Positions 49,294 through 57,879 of a DNA stretch of 64,000 nt are shown in pieces (the first letter of the stretch is position 1; every line of letters begins with the position of its first letter). The notes under the pieces were generated by a model. The model saw only the letters and a list, made by a program, of their open reading frames with translations, was not told the DNA's origin and did no database searches. The DNA comes from an uncultured Aquimarina sp. (lineage in GTDB: Bacteria; Bacteroidota; Bacteroidia; Flavobacteriales; Flavobacteriaceae). A program made the translations under genes and the position numbers. The DNA is taken from the NCBI GenBank assembly GCA_947498705.1, contig CANMLW010000004.1:124001-188000 (forward strand), read 5' to 3'.

Positions 49294-50271
49294 TTATCGT
49301 GCCGGTTTTACAGGAACTGATTTAGTAAACCTATAAGTAACTTGTACCCCAGCCGAGTCTTCACAAGCTTCGGTTGCGTCTCCTGTAAAAGTCATTTCGA
49401 ATACGCTATCATCAGTTAGATCAACCGTAGCAGGGACAGTTGCAGGTGCAAAATAACCTTCATCACCACAACCACATTTACCATCTATAACCTGAACTAT
49501 AACTTTATCACACTCTAAATTAAACTTGAAATCGATTTCATCTCCTGGATCACTACACCAGAAAGGAAAAGAAAATGTTTCAAAAGTTCTTTCGTTACCA
49601 TTAGCAGTAAGTTCTACTACCGTGTCATGAGTTAAGGTAGACTGACCAAACAAGAAAGGAACGGGAGCAATTTGCTCCATATAATAATCACCAACAAACA
49701 TTGTCTCTGCTACAACTGATTTAGTTGTTACCTCTTCTTCAAAACTTACCTTAGGGTTTTCAGGACCATCAGTTGTTACAACAATTTCAAAATTAAACTT
49801 GTCTGTAATATTGATCATATAAGCTTCTAATCCCATTACATCCAACACGTCTTCAAGTGTAGCGCTAAAGGTAATCGTTTTATTTCCAGCACTATTAGTT
49901 TCGAAATCAGCAGCAACTACTTCTGCTATCAACTTTGCATCTGATACAGAATCATCAGATTCCGAAGTCTCATCATTAAATGTAGCAAATATTTCCGCTT
50001 TCTCGATAGCATCAACTAGAGCACTGTCTCCTTTTATCTCTCCAGATACACTCCATGTAGATGTTACATCACACACATCTGGAATTTCATCCTTCTCAGT
50101 AACACTAAAGCTAACTGGCTCTGGCTCCACTTCTACTACAGGGGGATTTAGAGATTCAAGATATTCAGCAACATCTTCTACTGCTACTTTATTGACATCA
50201 TCATCGCTACAAGCAAACGTTACTCCCAAAACGAGAGCAAGCAACATTAAATTTCTAACAATTTTTTTCAT
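49294..50271 (-). CDS. Orphan surface lipoprotein, paralogue of the SusCD 3 lipoprotein
   Basis: 325 residues; lipobox VTFAC with Cys 21, followed by SDDDVNK, a good surface-export signal. The C-terminal half (from about residue 150) shares with the 45108-46049 protein the pattern FEIVVTTDG, VGDYYMEQ, TVVELTANG, TFETFSFPFWC, FKFNLECDKV, DGKCGCGDEGYFAPATVPAT and VTYRFTK. The two Cys-x-Cys positions and flanking Cys are conserved. The N-terminal half contains a proline/valine-rich linker (NPPVVEVEPEPVSFSV). It has no SusCD neighbours. Function is unknown. Confidence 0.75.
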   Translation of the reverse strand: MKKIVRNLMLLALVLGVTFACSDDDVNKVAVEDVAEYLESLNPPVVEVEPEPVSFSVTEKDEIPDVCDVTSTWSVSGEIKGDSALVDAIEKAEIFATFNDETSESDDSVSDAKLIAEVVAADFETNSAGNKTITFSATLEDVLDVMGLEAYMINITDKFNFEIVVTTDGPENPKVSFEEEVTTKSVVAETMFVGDYYMEQIAPVPFLFGQSTLTHDTVVELTANGNERTFETFSFPFWCSDPGDEIDFKFNLECDKVIVQVIDGKCGCGDEGYFAPATVPATVDLTDDSVFEMTFTGDATEACEDSAGVQVTYRFTKSVPVKPAR

Positions 50272-50860
50272 GTAAATTCAGTTTTTAAAAAAATTAATTA
50301 ATCTAAAATAACAAAGTAAAAAACTAGTCATAAAATAACTTAAACCTGATGAATCAAACCATTATTATAATAGCCATAAGCATCTGATTAATAATCGCAT
50401 ATATATCCCATATGACCTTAAAGCGCTTTACCTCATTATACTTTTTTGTTTTTCATTGTCGAAAATAACTATTTTTTAACATAACAAAAAAATAAAATCA
50501 CAAAAATTCAATTTTAAGAGTTATAAAATAAGTAAACCTCAAAAAACAAGCTCGAAAACAATAAATATCTCACGTCTCCTTAAGTTATCATTCAAAAAAT
50601 AATATTTTCTTTAACAATGTATTCACAATTAATCTCAAAATTATTCACCTGTTTCTTTAAACAATCTTATCAAAATTAATTCGGAACCAAAGGAACTTAT
50701 AAATCGAAAAAAAGGTTACAATCTCCTTATCCCTTAGAAATGGGTTGTTCATGGATTTATCATCAAAAATATTCGTTCGATTTTTTCTTAAATTTAGAAA
50801 AAAGGTAAGTCAAAGCCAAACAAGAGTATTTAATATTAGGTACTGTTATTTGGCCTTGAC
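50272..50860. other. AT-rich intergenic stretch
   Basis: 589 nt upstream of the lipoprotein gene and downstream of the DUF5723 operon. It holds the operon terminator (50800-50862). A weak TTACTTTG at about 50317 on the minus strand is the only promoter hint for the lipoprotein. Open frames here are short and unsupported. Confidence 0.5.
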
Positions 50861-50862
50861 TT
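50800..50862 (-). terminator. Terminator of the DUF5723 envelope operon
   Basis: Arms 50807-50820 and 50849-50862 (14 nt, one mismatch, AAGTCAAnGCCAAA) enclose a 28-nt loop. On the minus strand the stem is followed by ACC and a T6 run. The first arm overlaps the stop codon of the last gene. Confidence 0.55.
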
Positions 50863-51655
50863 ATTGTCTTGCAAGTATATCTTTTACCAATTTATTGGTA
50901 GCAGGGTTTACCCGTTCTAAAATAAAGTTACCGTAACTATCAAAAAAACCATGACCACTTAAATCATTAGTCTTTAAAATATAACTCTTATTGTTTGAAG
51001 ATTTAAATGCCTTGCCTATTGATATCAAAGCATCTTCTTTTGCAAATACTTCATACCCATATTCTCTAGCCTCAAAAACAAGATACATATCGTTGAGCTG
51101 ATATAAAATTGTATTTTTATTGGAATCAACCTGATCTACTTTCACCTCTTCTTTAACTTTGGTGGGTCTAGCTGGTAATTTTTTGTTTTCTTGAGAATTG
51201 TCTGAAGCCAACACCTTTGCGTCACCTATATACTTATAGTTTAATTTTTCTATACCCAAAAATGCATTTCGAAGTGCTTCATGGTATGCTGTTTTATAAT
51301 CTTTTTCTCTACTCTTACCTTGTTCTGACACATAAATCACCTTATTATTACAGTCTTTTAATTCTACAATAAGTTTTGTCTGAAAAATACCAGATTCTTC
51401 TTTTACATCTGCATGCAATGCTTTACAGCCATTGTTACTAAGATCCTTAGGAAAATCATCACTTTGTATAAACGCCTCAAAACCATATTTATTAAATAAA
51501 AACTTTGTAAGAGAATTGAGTTGATAAGCATCTTTATCTTCTAAAAAAAGATAACTATCAGGAACTATCACATATTTATATTCATTAACCTTTTTTTGTG
51601 CCATACCCGAAAACACAAACAACAGAAGAAATCCAAAAAGAAAATTACGAGACAT
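50861..51655 (-). CDS. Secreted protein of unknown function, last gene of a three-gene envelope operon
   Basis: 264 residues. The signal peptide FLFGFLLLFVFSGMAQ ends at about residue 20. The mature part opens NEYKYVIVPDSYLFLEDKDA, then LTKFLFNKYGFEAFIQSD; the segment YKTAYHEALRNAFLGIEKL looks like an amphipathic helix. The C-terminal part after a Lys/Val-rich linker is beta-rich (YQLNDMYLVFEAREYGYEVF) and may repeat the first fold. I do not recognise a named family. It starts 4 nt after the DUF5723-like gene and should function with it. Confidence 0.75.
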   Translation of the reverse strand: MSRNFLFGFLLLFVFSGMAQKKVNEYKYVIVPDSYLFLEDKDAYQLNSLTKFLFNKYGFEAFIQSDDFPKDLSNNGCKALHADVKEESGIFQTKLIVELKDCNNKVIYVSEQGKSREKDYKTAYHEALRNAFLGIEKLNYKYIGDAKVLASDNSQENKKLPARPTKVKEEVKVDQVDSNKNTILYQLNDMYLVFEAREYGYEVFAKEDALISIGKAFKSSNNKSYILKTNDLSGHGFFDSYGNFILERVNPATNKLVKDILARQ

Positions 51656-51659
51656 ATTT

Positions 51660-53183
51660 TTACATTATTACATTAAATCCCAATTGCATAGAAATATTTC
51701 TAGCTTTTACAATATTATTATAATCTAACAAATTATTGGCCGAAATGTAAAAATTAATTTTGTTTATATCTGCAGAAATTACAAAACCAACATTATAATA
51801 GGAATATTCATCTATCGTATAGGTTAATTTTGTTCGCAAAAAAGGAAAAAACCGTTTAAGATAAAAAAGTGAACCTGCAAATTGTGGTCTCTTTGGTCTA
51901 AACTGCATAAAAACCTGAGCCCCAAACGAATCCATAAATGGCAACTGTTTTCCTTTAATAAAACAATCGCAATTATCATTTTTATACCTATTAAATGAAT
52001 ACCTAATAGAACTATTTAATTTTAAAGGACGCATTACAATATATGGGTCACTATTCTCATCAATAGAAGTTGCTTCTTCTAACTCATCTAAAAAATTCTG
52101 CGGAGCCTGTCCAGAAAATTGAATTGGTGTATCAAAACCCTCAAAAACATAATTCCCTCTTATTTGATAAGTCTCTATATCTTTGTTATAAAAAACCAAT
52201 CCAAGATCATTTAGACTTGCTGTTATATTTGTTCTGTTGTTTACTTTAAAAGTACCACCAAGATCAATACCAAAGCCTAGATTTCCACCCAAAAGACTTT
52301 TTCCTACCAACGAATTGATACTTTCATCTATTTTGTCACCATCATCTTCTTCATTCTCATATATTTCTTTTAAAGAAGCATACCCAGATGTTTTAATCGT
52401 AATATCTGCATTACTAATGATGTGTTGGTAAATATTATTTGCATCAGACACTTCTAACGTTGTAAAAAAACCTTTGTTTTTATTAGAACGCACATGAAAC
52501 ATACTAGAATACAACTTGGCTCTTAATCCTAAAATCAATTTTTTATTTACTTTTTTTGTGAGTCCAAAATGATAAACCATCATCAACTCTGCATTTCCTC
52601 TCAATTTAGAAAAGCGAAATATTTCATTGACGTAGTCCTGATTTCCTTGATAAGCCAGTACCGCAAAATCTTTAGGAAAATACCCTATTGCATCAAATTC
52701 TTGATAAATCCCACCAGAAAAATATATATCATTGCGCTTGTTTGCTTTCCAACCAAAATTAAAAACTTCTAATTGCTGTGTTATGGTTAAGTAATCATTG
52801 TTTGTTAGTTTATTAAGTGTATGTGCTATTTTATCATTAATATTGTCTTCATCCTCAGAAAAAACATCAAACAAAGAGGCACCCTTAATCCCTATATTAA
52901 GGTTGACATGAGACAACAAAGGTATTCCTATATGATAATTAAAATTAGTATCTGCTCCTGGGTTAAGAAGTAAAGATTGTGGTATATCTGTAAAGTCATA
53001 CAACATTTCTTTATTTTGTGAGTACATAACACTATAACAAAGTATTAAAATTAAAGCTGTACTAGTAACTTTTTTACCAATTACCTCTTTAGAAGACAGT
53101 TTAACAAAATTGCGAAAAGCTGGAGATTTACCTTTTTCTTTTCGCCTGGGTAGGATATTACATAAGAAAAGAGAGAAATTCAT
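51660..53183 (-). CDS. DUF5723-like outer-membrane beta-barrel protein
   Basis: 507 residues. DFTDIPQSLLLNPGADTNFN followed by YHIGIPLLSHVNLNIG after the signal peptide is the hallmark of the DUF5723 family of Bacteroidota barrels. Alternating hydrophobic strands continue to the end, closing NISMQLGFNVIM. The hydrophobic signal core (TALILILCYSVMYSQ) is preceded by about 38 residues, a very long n-region; no internal ATG gives a shorter one. The ATG overlaps the upstream stop (ATGA at 53183-53180), so translation is coupled. Function is not known; family assignment is from memory. Confidence 0.75.
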   Translation of the reverse strand: MNFSLFLCNILPRRKEKGKSPAFRNFVKLSSKEVIGKKVTSTALILILCYSVMYSQNKEMLYDFTDIPQSLLLNPGADTNFNYHIGIPLLSHVNLNIGIKGASLFDVFSEDEDNINDKIAHTLNKLTNNDYLTITQQLEVFNFGWKANKRNDIYFSGGIYQEFDAIGYFPKDFAVLAYQGNQDYVNEIFRFSKLRGNAELMMVYHFGLTKKVNKKLILGLRAKLYSSMFHVRSNKNKGFFTTLEVSDANNIYQHIISNADITIKTSGYASLKEIYENEEDDGDKIDESINSLVGKSLLGGNLGFGIDLGGTFKVNNRTNITASLNDLGLVFYNKDIETYQIRGNYVFEGFDTPIQFSGQAPQNFLDELEEATSIDENSDPYIVMRPLKLNSSIRYSFNRYKNDNCDCFIKGKQLPFMDSFGAQVFMQFRPKRPQFAGSLFYLKRFFPFLRTKLTYTIDEYSYYNVGFVISADINKINFYISANNLLDYNNIVKARNISMQLGFNVIM

Positions 53184-53770
53184 AACTGATAATTGATAAA
53201 GTAACTTCCTTTTGATCTCAATTCAAAAATGCCTTTTAAAGTACCCGAAACATTTTTTAACCTTAAAGAAGAAACAAGTTTGGTAGCAGTTTCTACCTCA
53301 TCAATTGTAACATTATTCATAACAATTTGTCTGGTAGTTTTTACAGGACTGGTGCCGCCCCCATTTCCTTTGTCTGCAATCATATGGTAAGTAGGACCGA
53401 TTCTTTCTCCCTCTACATTCAAAAAACCAAAATGAAACTCAAAATCTCGTTGAATTGTATTTTCAAATTCAAAAGTCAGTTCTACTCTAACCAAATGCTT
53501 CGTAGCAAAATCAATTCCAAGTAAATCATAGTCTAAGGTATCATTAACGATTAGCTCAGGAACAAAAACAGAAGAGCTTTGATGAAAAACATCTGTATCG
53601 AATCGTGCATATACAAAATCAACTTCATACACGGGATTAAGCTCTATCAAATGCACTTGTTCAAAATCAACATCATCTACACAAGAAGTAAACTGAAACA
53701 CCCATAAAAAACCAAATAGGGTAAGAGATAAATACCTTTTATATTTTTTTGAGAAAAAATGTCTATACAT
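53180..53770 (-). CDS. Lipoprotein of unknown function, first gene of the envelope operon
   Basis: 196 residues; lipobox QFTSC puts the lipid on Cys 30, followed by acidic VDDVDFEQ, consistent with surface display. The mature part is a beta-rich single domain (YEVDFVYARFDTDVF, RVELTFEFENTIQRDFEFHF), with the end LRLKNVSGTLKGIFELRSKG. No family is recognised. It overlaps the next gene by 4 nt. A long inverted repeat lies directly upstream (53786-53838). Confidence 0.75.
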   Translation of the reverse strand: MYRHFFSKKYKRYLSLTLFGFLWVFQFTSCVDDVDFEQVHLIELNPVYEVDFVYARFDTDVFHQSSSVFVPELIVNDTLDYDLLGIDFATKHLVRVELTFEFENTIQRDFEFHFGFLNVEGERIGPTYHMIADKGNGGGTSPVKTTRQIVMNNVTIDEVETATKLVSSLRLKNVSGTLKGIFELRSKGSYFINYQL

Positions 53771-53785
53771 GCATATTTTATATAT

Positions 53786-53838
53786 GTAGTTAAAAATCTT
53801 TGTTCGGGGTTTGAAGATTTTGACAAAGTGTTAACTAC
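53786..53838. repeat. Nested inverted repeat between the yjjG and envelope operons
   Basis: GTAGTTAA at 53786 pairs with TTAACTAC at 53831, and AAATCTT at 53794 pairs with AAGATTT at 53814. This gives 15 bp with a 10-nt asymmetric bulge. It could terminate the yjjG operon or form a 5'-leader hairpin 16 nt before the lipoprotein start; the T-run is weak. Confidence 0.4.
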
Positions 53839-53946
53839 TATAAAATAGCTTTGATTTGGAGTATTCGATTATATAAATGTAAGTAATAACTGTAATTTAA
53901 GTAATTAAAAACATTCTATATGTATCTAAAATACAAATATTTATTG

Positions 53947-54636
53947 TTAAATATAGTTTTTAATCTGAATTAAATCTGAAACTTGTATATTATGTACTGG
54001 GATTTTCTCTTTGTGATAGTTAAAACATATGGTTTGCAAACCTAAAGATTCTGCTCCCAGAATATCTGCTTCATAATTATCTCCAATCATAATACTTGTC
54101 TCTAAATCTGCACTGGATTTTCGTAAGGCGCGTTCAAAAATTAAGGGATTCGGTTTTTTCACTCCTACTTCTTCACTATTGGTAACAGTATCAAAAAAAT
54201 GAATTATTCCTGATTCTGTAAGTTTTCTATTTTGAACCTCTTCAAAACCATTAGTAATAATATGAAGTGAATATTTTGGATTTAAGTATTCTAACAACTC
54301 TACTGTACCATGAATCAAATAATTATTATCTGGCAAAAAAGCTATATAGCTATCTGATATGGCATCGATAGTTTTAACAGGTATGTTTTGGTTAAGTTTA
54401 TTAAAAGTATCTATAAGACGCCCTCTTCTTAGCTCACTTTTACTAACTTTTTCTTCTCTGTATAGTTTCCAGTATTTTAAGTTAACCGGCCTATAAGCTT
54501 CCAGAAAGTTTTCTATATCTATACATACTCCGAGTTCATTAAAAACAGCTTTAAAAGCTAAATATGAGTTTTTATCAAAATCCCATAACGTATGATCCAA
54601 ATCAAAAAAAACGTCTTTAATACCTTTAATCATCAT
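53947..54636 (-). CDS. HAD-superfamily hydrolase, YjjG-type nucleotidase
   Basis: 229 residues from ATG 54636 (MMIKGIKDVFFDLDHTLWDF). The frame extends further upstream inside the neighbouring gene but gives no sensible N-terminus. Motif I is DLDHT with the nucleophile Asp; motif III Lys is in GVKKPNPLIF; motif IV is MIGDNYEADILGA. The cap helices (YWKLYREEKVSKSELRRGRL) are typical of YjjG-type pyrimidine nucleotidases, which clear non-canonical nucleotides. It overlaps the upstream gene by 11 nt. Exact substrate is inferred. Confidence 0.82.
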   Translation of the reverse strand: MMIKGIKDVFFDLDHTLWDFDKNSYLAFKAVFNELGVCIDIENFLEAYRPVNLKYWKLYREEKVSKSELRRGRLIDTFNKLNQNIPVKTIDAISDSYIAFLPDNNYLIHGTVELLEYLNPKYSLHIITNGFEEVQNRKLTESGIIHFFDTVTNSEEVGVKKPNPLIFERALRKSSADLETSIMIGDNYEADILGAESLGLQTICFNYHKEKIPVHNIQVSDLIQIKNYI

Positions 54637-55927
54637 CTGACATCCAAATAAATTTAAAAATTGATTTCCAAAACGCCTGATCCTGAAGATCACTAAAAAG
54701 TGTATTGCTAAAAACTGGAATAAAAACACCATCGACCTCTCTCACCTTATCCAGATACTTACTTATTTCTTTTCTCACAGAAGCCAAATCAATTAGTCCA
54801 TCTTCTCCCAAGTTGTTATAACAAAAAGAGTATATTAACAAAGGGGTTTGTACTTCATAATCTAAATCATAAAACAAAAACGGAGAACATGTACCTGCTC
54901 TAAAACCAGGGTGCTCAGGGTATCCCATCGAATAATCTTCTCCTATCTCTAATTCAATAAAGTTACGATACGCTTCTGGCAATTTAAGCTTAAAAAAAGA
55001 ACATAAAGCATATTGAAGTTTTCTATTAAGAATATTCTCTATTCGTAATTTTTCTTTTTTTAATGTAGCAACATCTGCAATTGCATCATAAGATGCTTTT
55101 AAACCCACATCAATATAATCAGCAATATGTTTAATTATAATATGATGTTGCAAACGATTATATCCTACATTTTTTTCGAATGTAGAATAATCTCCTAAAC
55201 CGATTAATACTTTAGATTTTCTTTTTTTCTTTTTTTGCAGTTCTATGATAAAGTCAAAAGTATTATAGGGGTCTTTTTTTAGTCCTAAATTCACTTTTGT
55301 TCTACTAGTTAATTTATCAAACTGTAAATTCCATAAATCGCGCAGTCCTCCACCTATAGATCTCAAAATCCCTTTATTTTTATAAACAAAAGTTTGAGAA
55401 ACAGAAACCACCGGCATAATAAGAGTATTCTTTTCAGGAAACTTAAGATTAGGATACTTTTCTAACAACACCTTTTTGAACTTACTAACCCAAACATCTA
55501 CAACTGGGTCTTCTAAAAAATTATGTGTGTACCCCAAACTTTCTGTAGCCGGAAAACGTCCCATATCATCTTTTACATGTGGCAGGTACTCTTCATATCT
55601 TGAAAGTAGATAAAATGAAGCAGCAAAAATATCGAACGGCAAGGCGGCATTGACATGTTTAACTTCAAAAAAACACTGAGTCTCTTCCCAATCTTTTACT
55701 TGTATCTCTACATCATTTAATCCATGTTCATAAAGCAAATCGGTGCTTTGAAAATACAATTCTTTACCAAGTGGTTGTTTACCATATGAAAATTTTGGGC
55801 CATCATGTGCTATAAAGGGTTCTATGGTTGCTGTTAAATCAACCTCTAATCCAAGGTTTCGTTTACATATTTGTTTAAATATATAAGAAACTCTTGGTGT
55901 GTGCTTTGACACATGTATTAACAACAT
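54626..55927 (-). CDS. Polysaccharide-deacetylase-like protein with N-terminal DUF7033-type domain, apparently degenerate
   Basis: 433 residues from ATG 55927 (MLLIHVSKHTPRVSYIFKQI); an upstream TTG would add seven residues. The first half, with PFDIFAASFYLLSRYEEYLP and a GYTHNFLEDPVVD segment, is the domain found fused to NodB-type deacetylases in Bacteroidota. The second half keeps YKNKGILRSIGGGLRDL, EDYSMGYPEHPGFRAGTCSP and FYDLDYE. Where I expect the metal-binding Asp pair (DxD before the YK segment) it has SVSQTF, and the expected His before the SY segment is Lys (GLKASYD). It may be a non-catalytic relative. It follows radC by 26 nt and overlaps the HAD gene. Confidence 0.7.
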   Translation of the reverse strand: MLLIHVSKHTPRVSYIFKQICKRNLGLEVDLTATIEPFIAHDGPKFSYGKQPLGKELYFQSTDLLYEHGLNDVEIQVKDWEETQCFFEVKHVNAALPFDIFAASFYLLSRYEEYLPHVKDDMGRFPATESLGYTHNFLEDPVVDVWVSKFKKVLLEKYPNLKFPEKNTLIMPVVSVSQTFVYKNKGILRSIGGGLRDLWNLQFDKLTSRTKVNLGLKKDPYNTFDFIIELQKKKKRKSKVLIGLGDYSTFEKNVGYNRLQHHIIIKHIADYIDVGLKASYDAIADVATLKKEKLRIENILNRKLQYALCSFFKLKLPEAYRNFIELEIGEDYSMGYPEHPGFRAGTCSPFLFYDLDYEVQTPLLIYSFCYNNLGEDGLIDLASVRKEISKYLDKVREVDGVFIPVFSNTLFSDLQDQAFWKSIFKFIWMSDDD

Positions 55928-55953
55928 ATCTCTGGTATTAAAATACAATCAAT

Positions 55954-56652
55954 TTACAATATCATTTTATCTGCAAAGCTAAAATAGCCTTTTTCTGTTA
56001 TAATAAGGTGGTCTAATAAACCAATGTCTAATGTTAATCCCGCTTGTTTTATTTTCTGAGTTATTTTTATATCCGACTCGCTCGGAGTCAAAGATCCACC
56101 TGGGTGATTATGTCCTAATACCAATTTTGTAGCACCATACTCTAAGGCTGCTTTAAAAATAATTCTTACATCTACCAATGTTCCTGTCTTTCCTCCTATA
56201 CTAATCTGTTTTTTCTGAATTATCTTATTTCTGTTATTCAAAAACAAAACCCAGAATTCTTCATGATCCAAATCACCCATAATAGGCTGTAATAAATGGA
56301 AGGCATCACTGCTGCAGCTAATTTTAGGAATCACTTGTACTTTTTCTTCTTTTCTTCTTCGTCCTAATTCTAGTGCTGCAATTATTGTAATTGCCTTAGC
56401 TTCTCCAATTCCTTTAAACTTCATTAATTGTTTTAAAGACAGCTTACCCAACTCATTGATATTATTATCAACACTAGCCAAAACACGTTTACTAAGGGCT
56501 ACCGCACTTTCTTCTTTATTACCAGAACCTATCAATAATGCTATTAATTCTGCATCTGTCAATGCATTCTTCCCTTTAGCGATTAATTTCTCTCTTGGAC
56601 GATCATTTTCATTCCATTCCTTGATAGAAAACACAGGTTTCGGTTCTTTCAT
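55954..56652 (-). CDS. radC: RadC-family JAMM-domain protein
   Basis: 232 residues. The N-terminal helix-hairpin-helix (MKFKGIGEAKAITIIAALEL) precedes the JAMM metalloprotease-like domain with GHNHPGGSLTPSESD, a perfect HxHx7Sx2D zinc motif at about residues 180-193. KLIAKGKNALTDAELIALLI is the standard opening. Despite the name, a DNA-repair role is not established; the fold suggests a metal-dependent peptidase or nuclease-associated function. First gene of a three-gene operon. Confidence 0.92.
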   Translation of the reverse strand: MKEPKPVFSIKEWNENDRPREKLIAKGKNALTDAELIALLIGSGNKEESAVALSKRVLASVDNNINELGKLSLKQLMKFKGIGEAKAITIIAALELGRRRKEEKVQVIPKISCSSDAFHLLQPIMGDLDHEEFWVLFLNNRNKIIQKKQISIGGKTGTLVDVRIIFKAALEYGATKLVLGHNHPGGSLTPSESDIKITQKIKQAGLTLDIGLLDHLIITEKGYFSFADKMIL

Positions 56653-56796
56653 TTCACCTCTTTAAATGTTAAAATTATAAATTATTTACCTTCCATAAGT
56701 ATAAACTATTTATCTCAGATACAATATCTTATTACTCATAAAATGTCAAAATATTGTGGTTTTACCGTTTTAATAATTCTTTATTTTTTCCATATA

Positions 56797-56828
56797 TTTG
56801 GTTGAAAATGAAAGTTTTACTATATTTG
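56797..56828 (+). promoter_or_regulatory. Promoter of the secreted-protein gene at 56881
   Basis: TTTG (56797-56800), 20 nt, then TATATTTG (56821-56828): a full match to the Bacteroidota consensus. The predicted leader is about 45 nt. Confidence 0.65.
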
Positions 56829-56880
56829 GAAACCCCTAGTCGTATTATGAATTATTTAACAACTTGAAATAACCCTATTT

Positions 56881-57324
56881 ATGAAGAATATTTTGACTCT
56901 AATCTTACTTCTTGCAACAGTTAGTTTTTATGGGCAAGACAAAAAGATTTCCTTTCTGAATTTGGTAGGAAATAACATACAAGTCCCTAAAGGATGTCAA
57001 GCCCAATCAGAGTATGAATTGCAAGCTTGTAATGGCACATCTATAAAATGGGATTACTATTCAAACGATATGTTAACAGCAGTTTTTGACGCTACCATAA
57101 GTGCTTTTGCAGAAAGTAATAGTTCAAAAACAGAGGTTACATTTACGTCATTTGGTGCTCAATTAAAAGGATATAAGTTCAAAATGGGTACCACATATCA
57201 ATATTTCCTACAGGGAACTATTAAAGACCAACCTCTCATGATTAACCTTGGTACGCCTAAGGACATAGCAGGAAATGACGATCTTGATGGCTTTCTAAGT
57301 CTTTTCTTCGACGAAGCAAGCTAA
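56881..57324 (+). CDS. Small secreted protein, function unknown
   Basis: 147 residues. The signal peptide MKNILTLILLLATVSFYGQ is followed by a compact mature domain. Two Cys (KGCQAQ, LQACNG) lie 12 residues apart and could pair. The rest is beta-rich (KTEVTFTSFGAQLKGYKFKM, YQYFLQGTIKDQPLMINLG). No family is recognised. It is monocistronic, with its own promoter and terminator. Confidence 0.75.
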   Translation: MKNILTLILLLATVSFYGQDKKISFLNLVGNNIQVPKGCQAQSEYELQACNGTSIKWDYYSNDMLTAVFDATISAFAESNSSKTEVTFTSFGAQLKGYKFKMGTTYQYFLQGTIKDQPLMINLGTPKDIAGNDDLDGFLSLFFDEAS

Positions 57325-57347
57325 ACAATATATATTAAGTTCAATAG

Positions 57348-57388
57348 AAAAAGGCTAATTCCTTGAAACAGGAGTTAGCCTTTTTTTT
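57348..57388 (+). terminator. Terminator of the secreted-protein gene
   Basis: AAAAAGGCTAATTCC (57348-57362) pairs with GGAGTTAGCCTTTTT with one G-T wobble and an 8-nt loop, followed by T. It starts 23 nt past the stop. Confidence 0.8.
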
Positions 57389-57406
57389 ATTAAAACGTTA
57401 CTTTTG
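57375..57406 (+). promoter_or_regulatory. Candidate promoter of the DUF1569 gene
   Basis: TTAG (57375-57378), 20 nt, TACTTTTG (57399-57406). The -33 half lies inside the preceding terminator stem, as at 46116, and the -33 box has one mismatch. Confidence 0.4.
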
Positions 57407-57432
57407 AACCAGCTATCATCAAACATCCATTT

Positions 57433-57876
57433 ATGAAATCTCTATTCACACCCGAAACATATGTAGAAATAGAAAAGCGCATTAATAATTTATCAAACTC
57501 AAGTACCGCTTCCTGGGGAAAAATGGATGTAGCGCAAATGCTATGTCATTGTAAATATCCTTTAAAAATTGCATTAAGGAATAAATCGCCAAAAATTAAA
57601 CCAAATATTCTTGCCAAAATACTTTTTAAAAAATCTATGTATAATGACAGACCCTGGAGAAAAAATCTTCCGACGCATCCTAGTCTAAAAATTACAGATC
57701 AAAAGGTTTTTGATACTGAAAAAACTGAACTATTAGAGCTTGTTTCTAGCTTTTATGATGAAAGAAATAAAAAAGAGTGGAATCCTCATCCTATTTTTGG
57801 CACTTTTACACCTCAACAATGGGGGCAATTGCAATACAAACACCTAGACCATCATCTTAAACAATTTAATGCATAA
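57433..57876 (+). CDS. DUF1569 (DinB-like) family protein
   Basis: 147 residues. WGKMDVAQMLCHCKYPLKIA, then HPIFGTFTPQQWGQLQYKHL and DHHLKQF, match the DUF1569 family, a DinB-like four-helix bundle. The His residues (H in LCHC, HLDHH) are those expected to bind metal in that fold. The biochemical function is unknown. The next gene starts 3 nt after its stop, so the two form a small operon. Confidence 0.85.
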   Translation: MKSLFTPETYVEIEKRINNLSNSSTASWGKMDVAQMLCHCKYPLKIALRNKSPKIKPNILAKILFKKSMYNDRPWRKNLPTHPSLKITDQKVFDTEKTELLELVSSFYDERNKKEWNPHPIFGTFTPQQWGQLQYKHLDHHLKQFNA

Positions 57877-57879
57877 ACT

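Noticed and set aside
50745..50936. Small plus-strand ORF in the 589-nt gap
   Set aside because: It covers the operon terminator and the end of the opposite gene; no signal peptide or recognised motif.
54637..54732. N-terminal extension of the HAD hydrolase
   Set aside because: It lies inside the deacetylase-like gene in another frame and precedes the normal start MMIKGIKDVFF.
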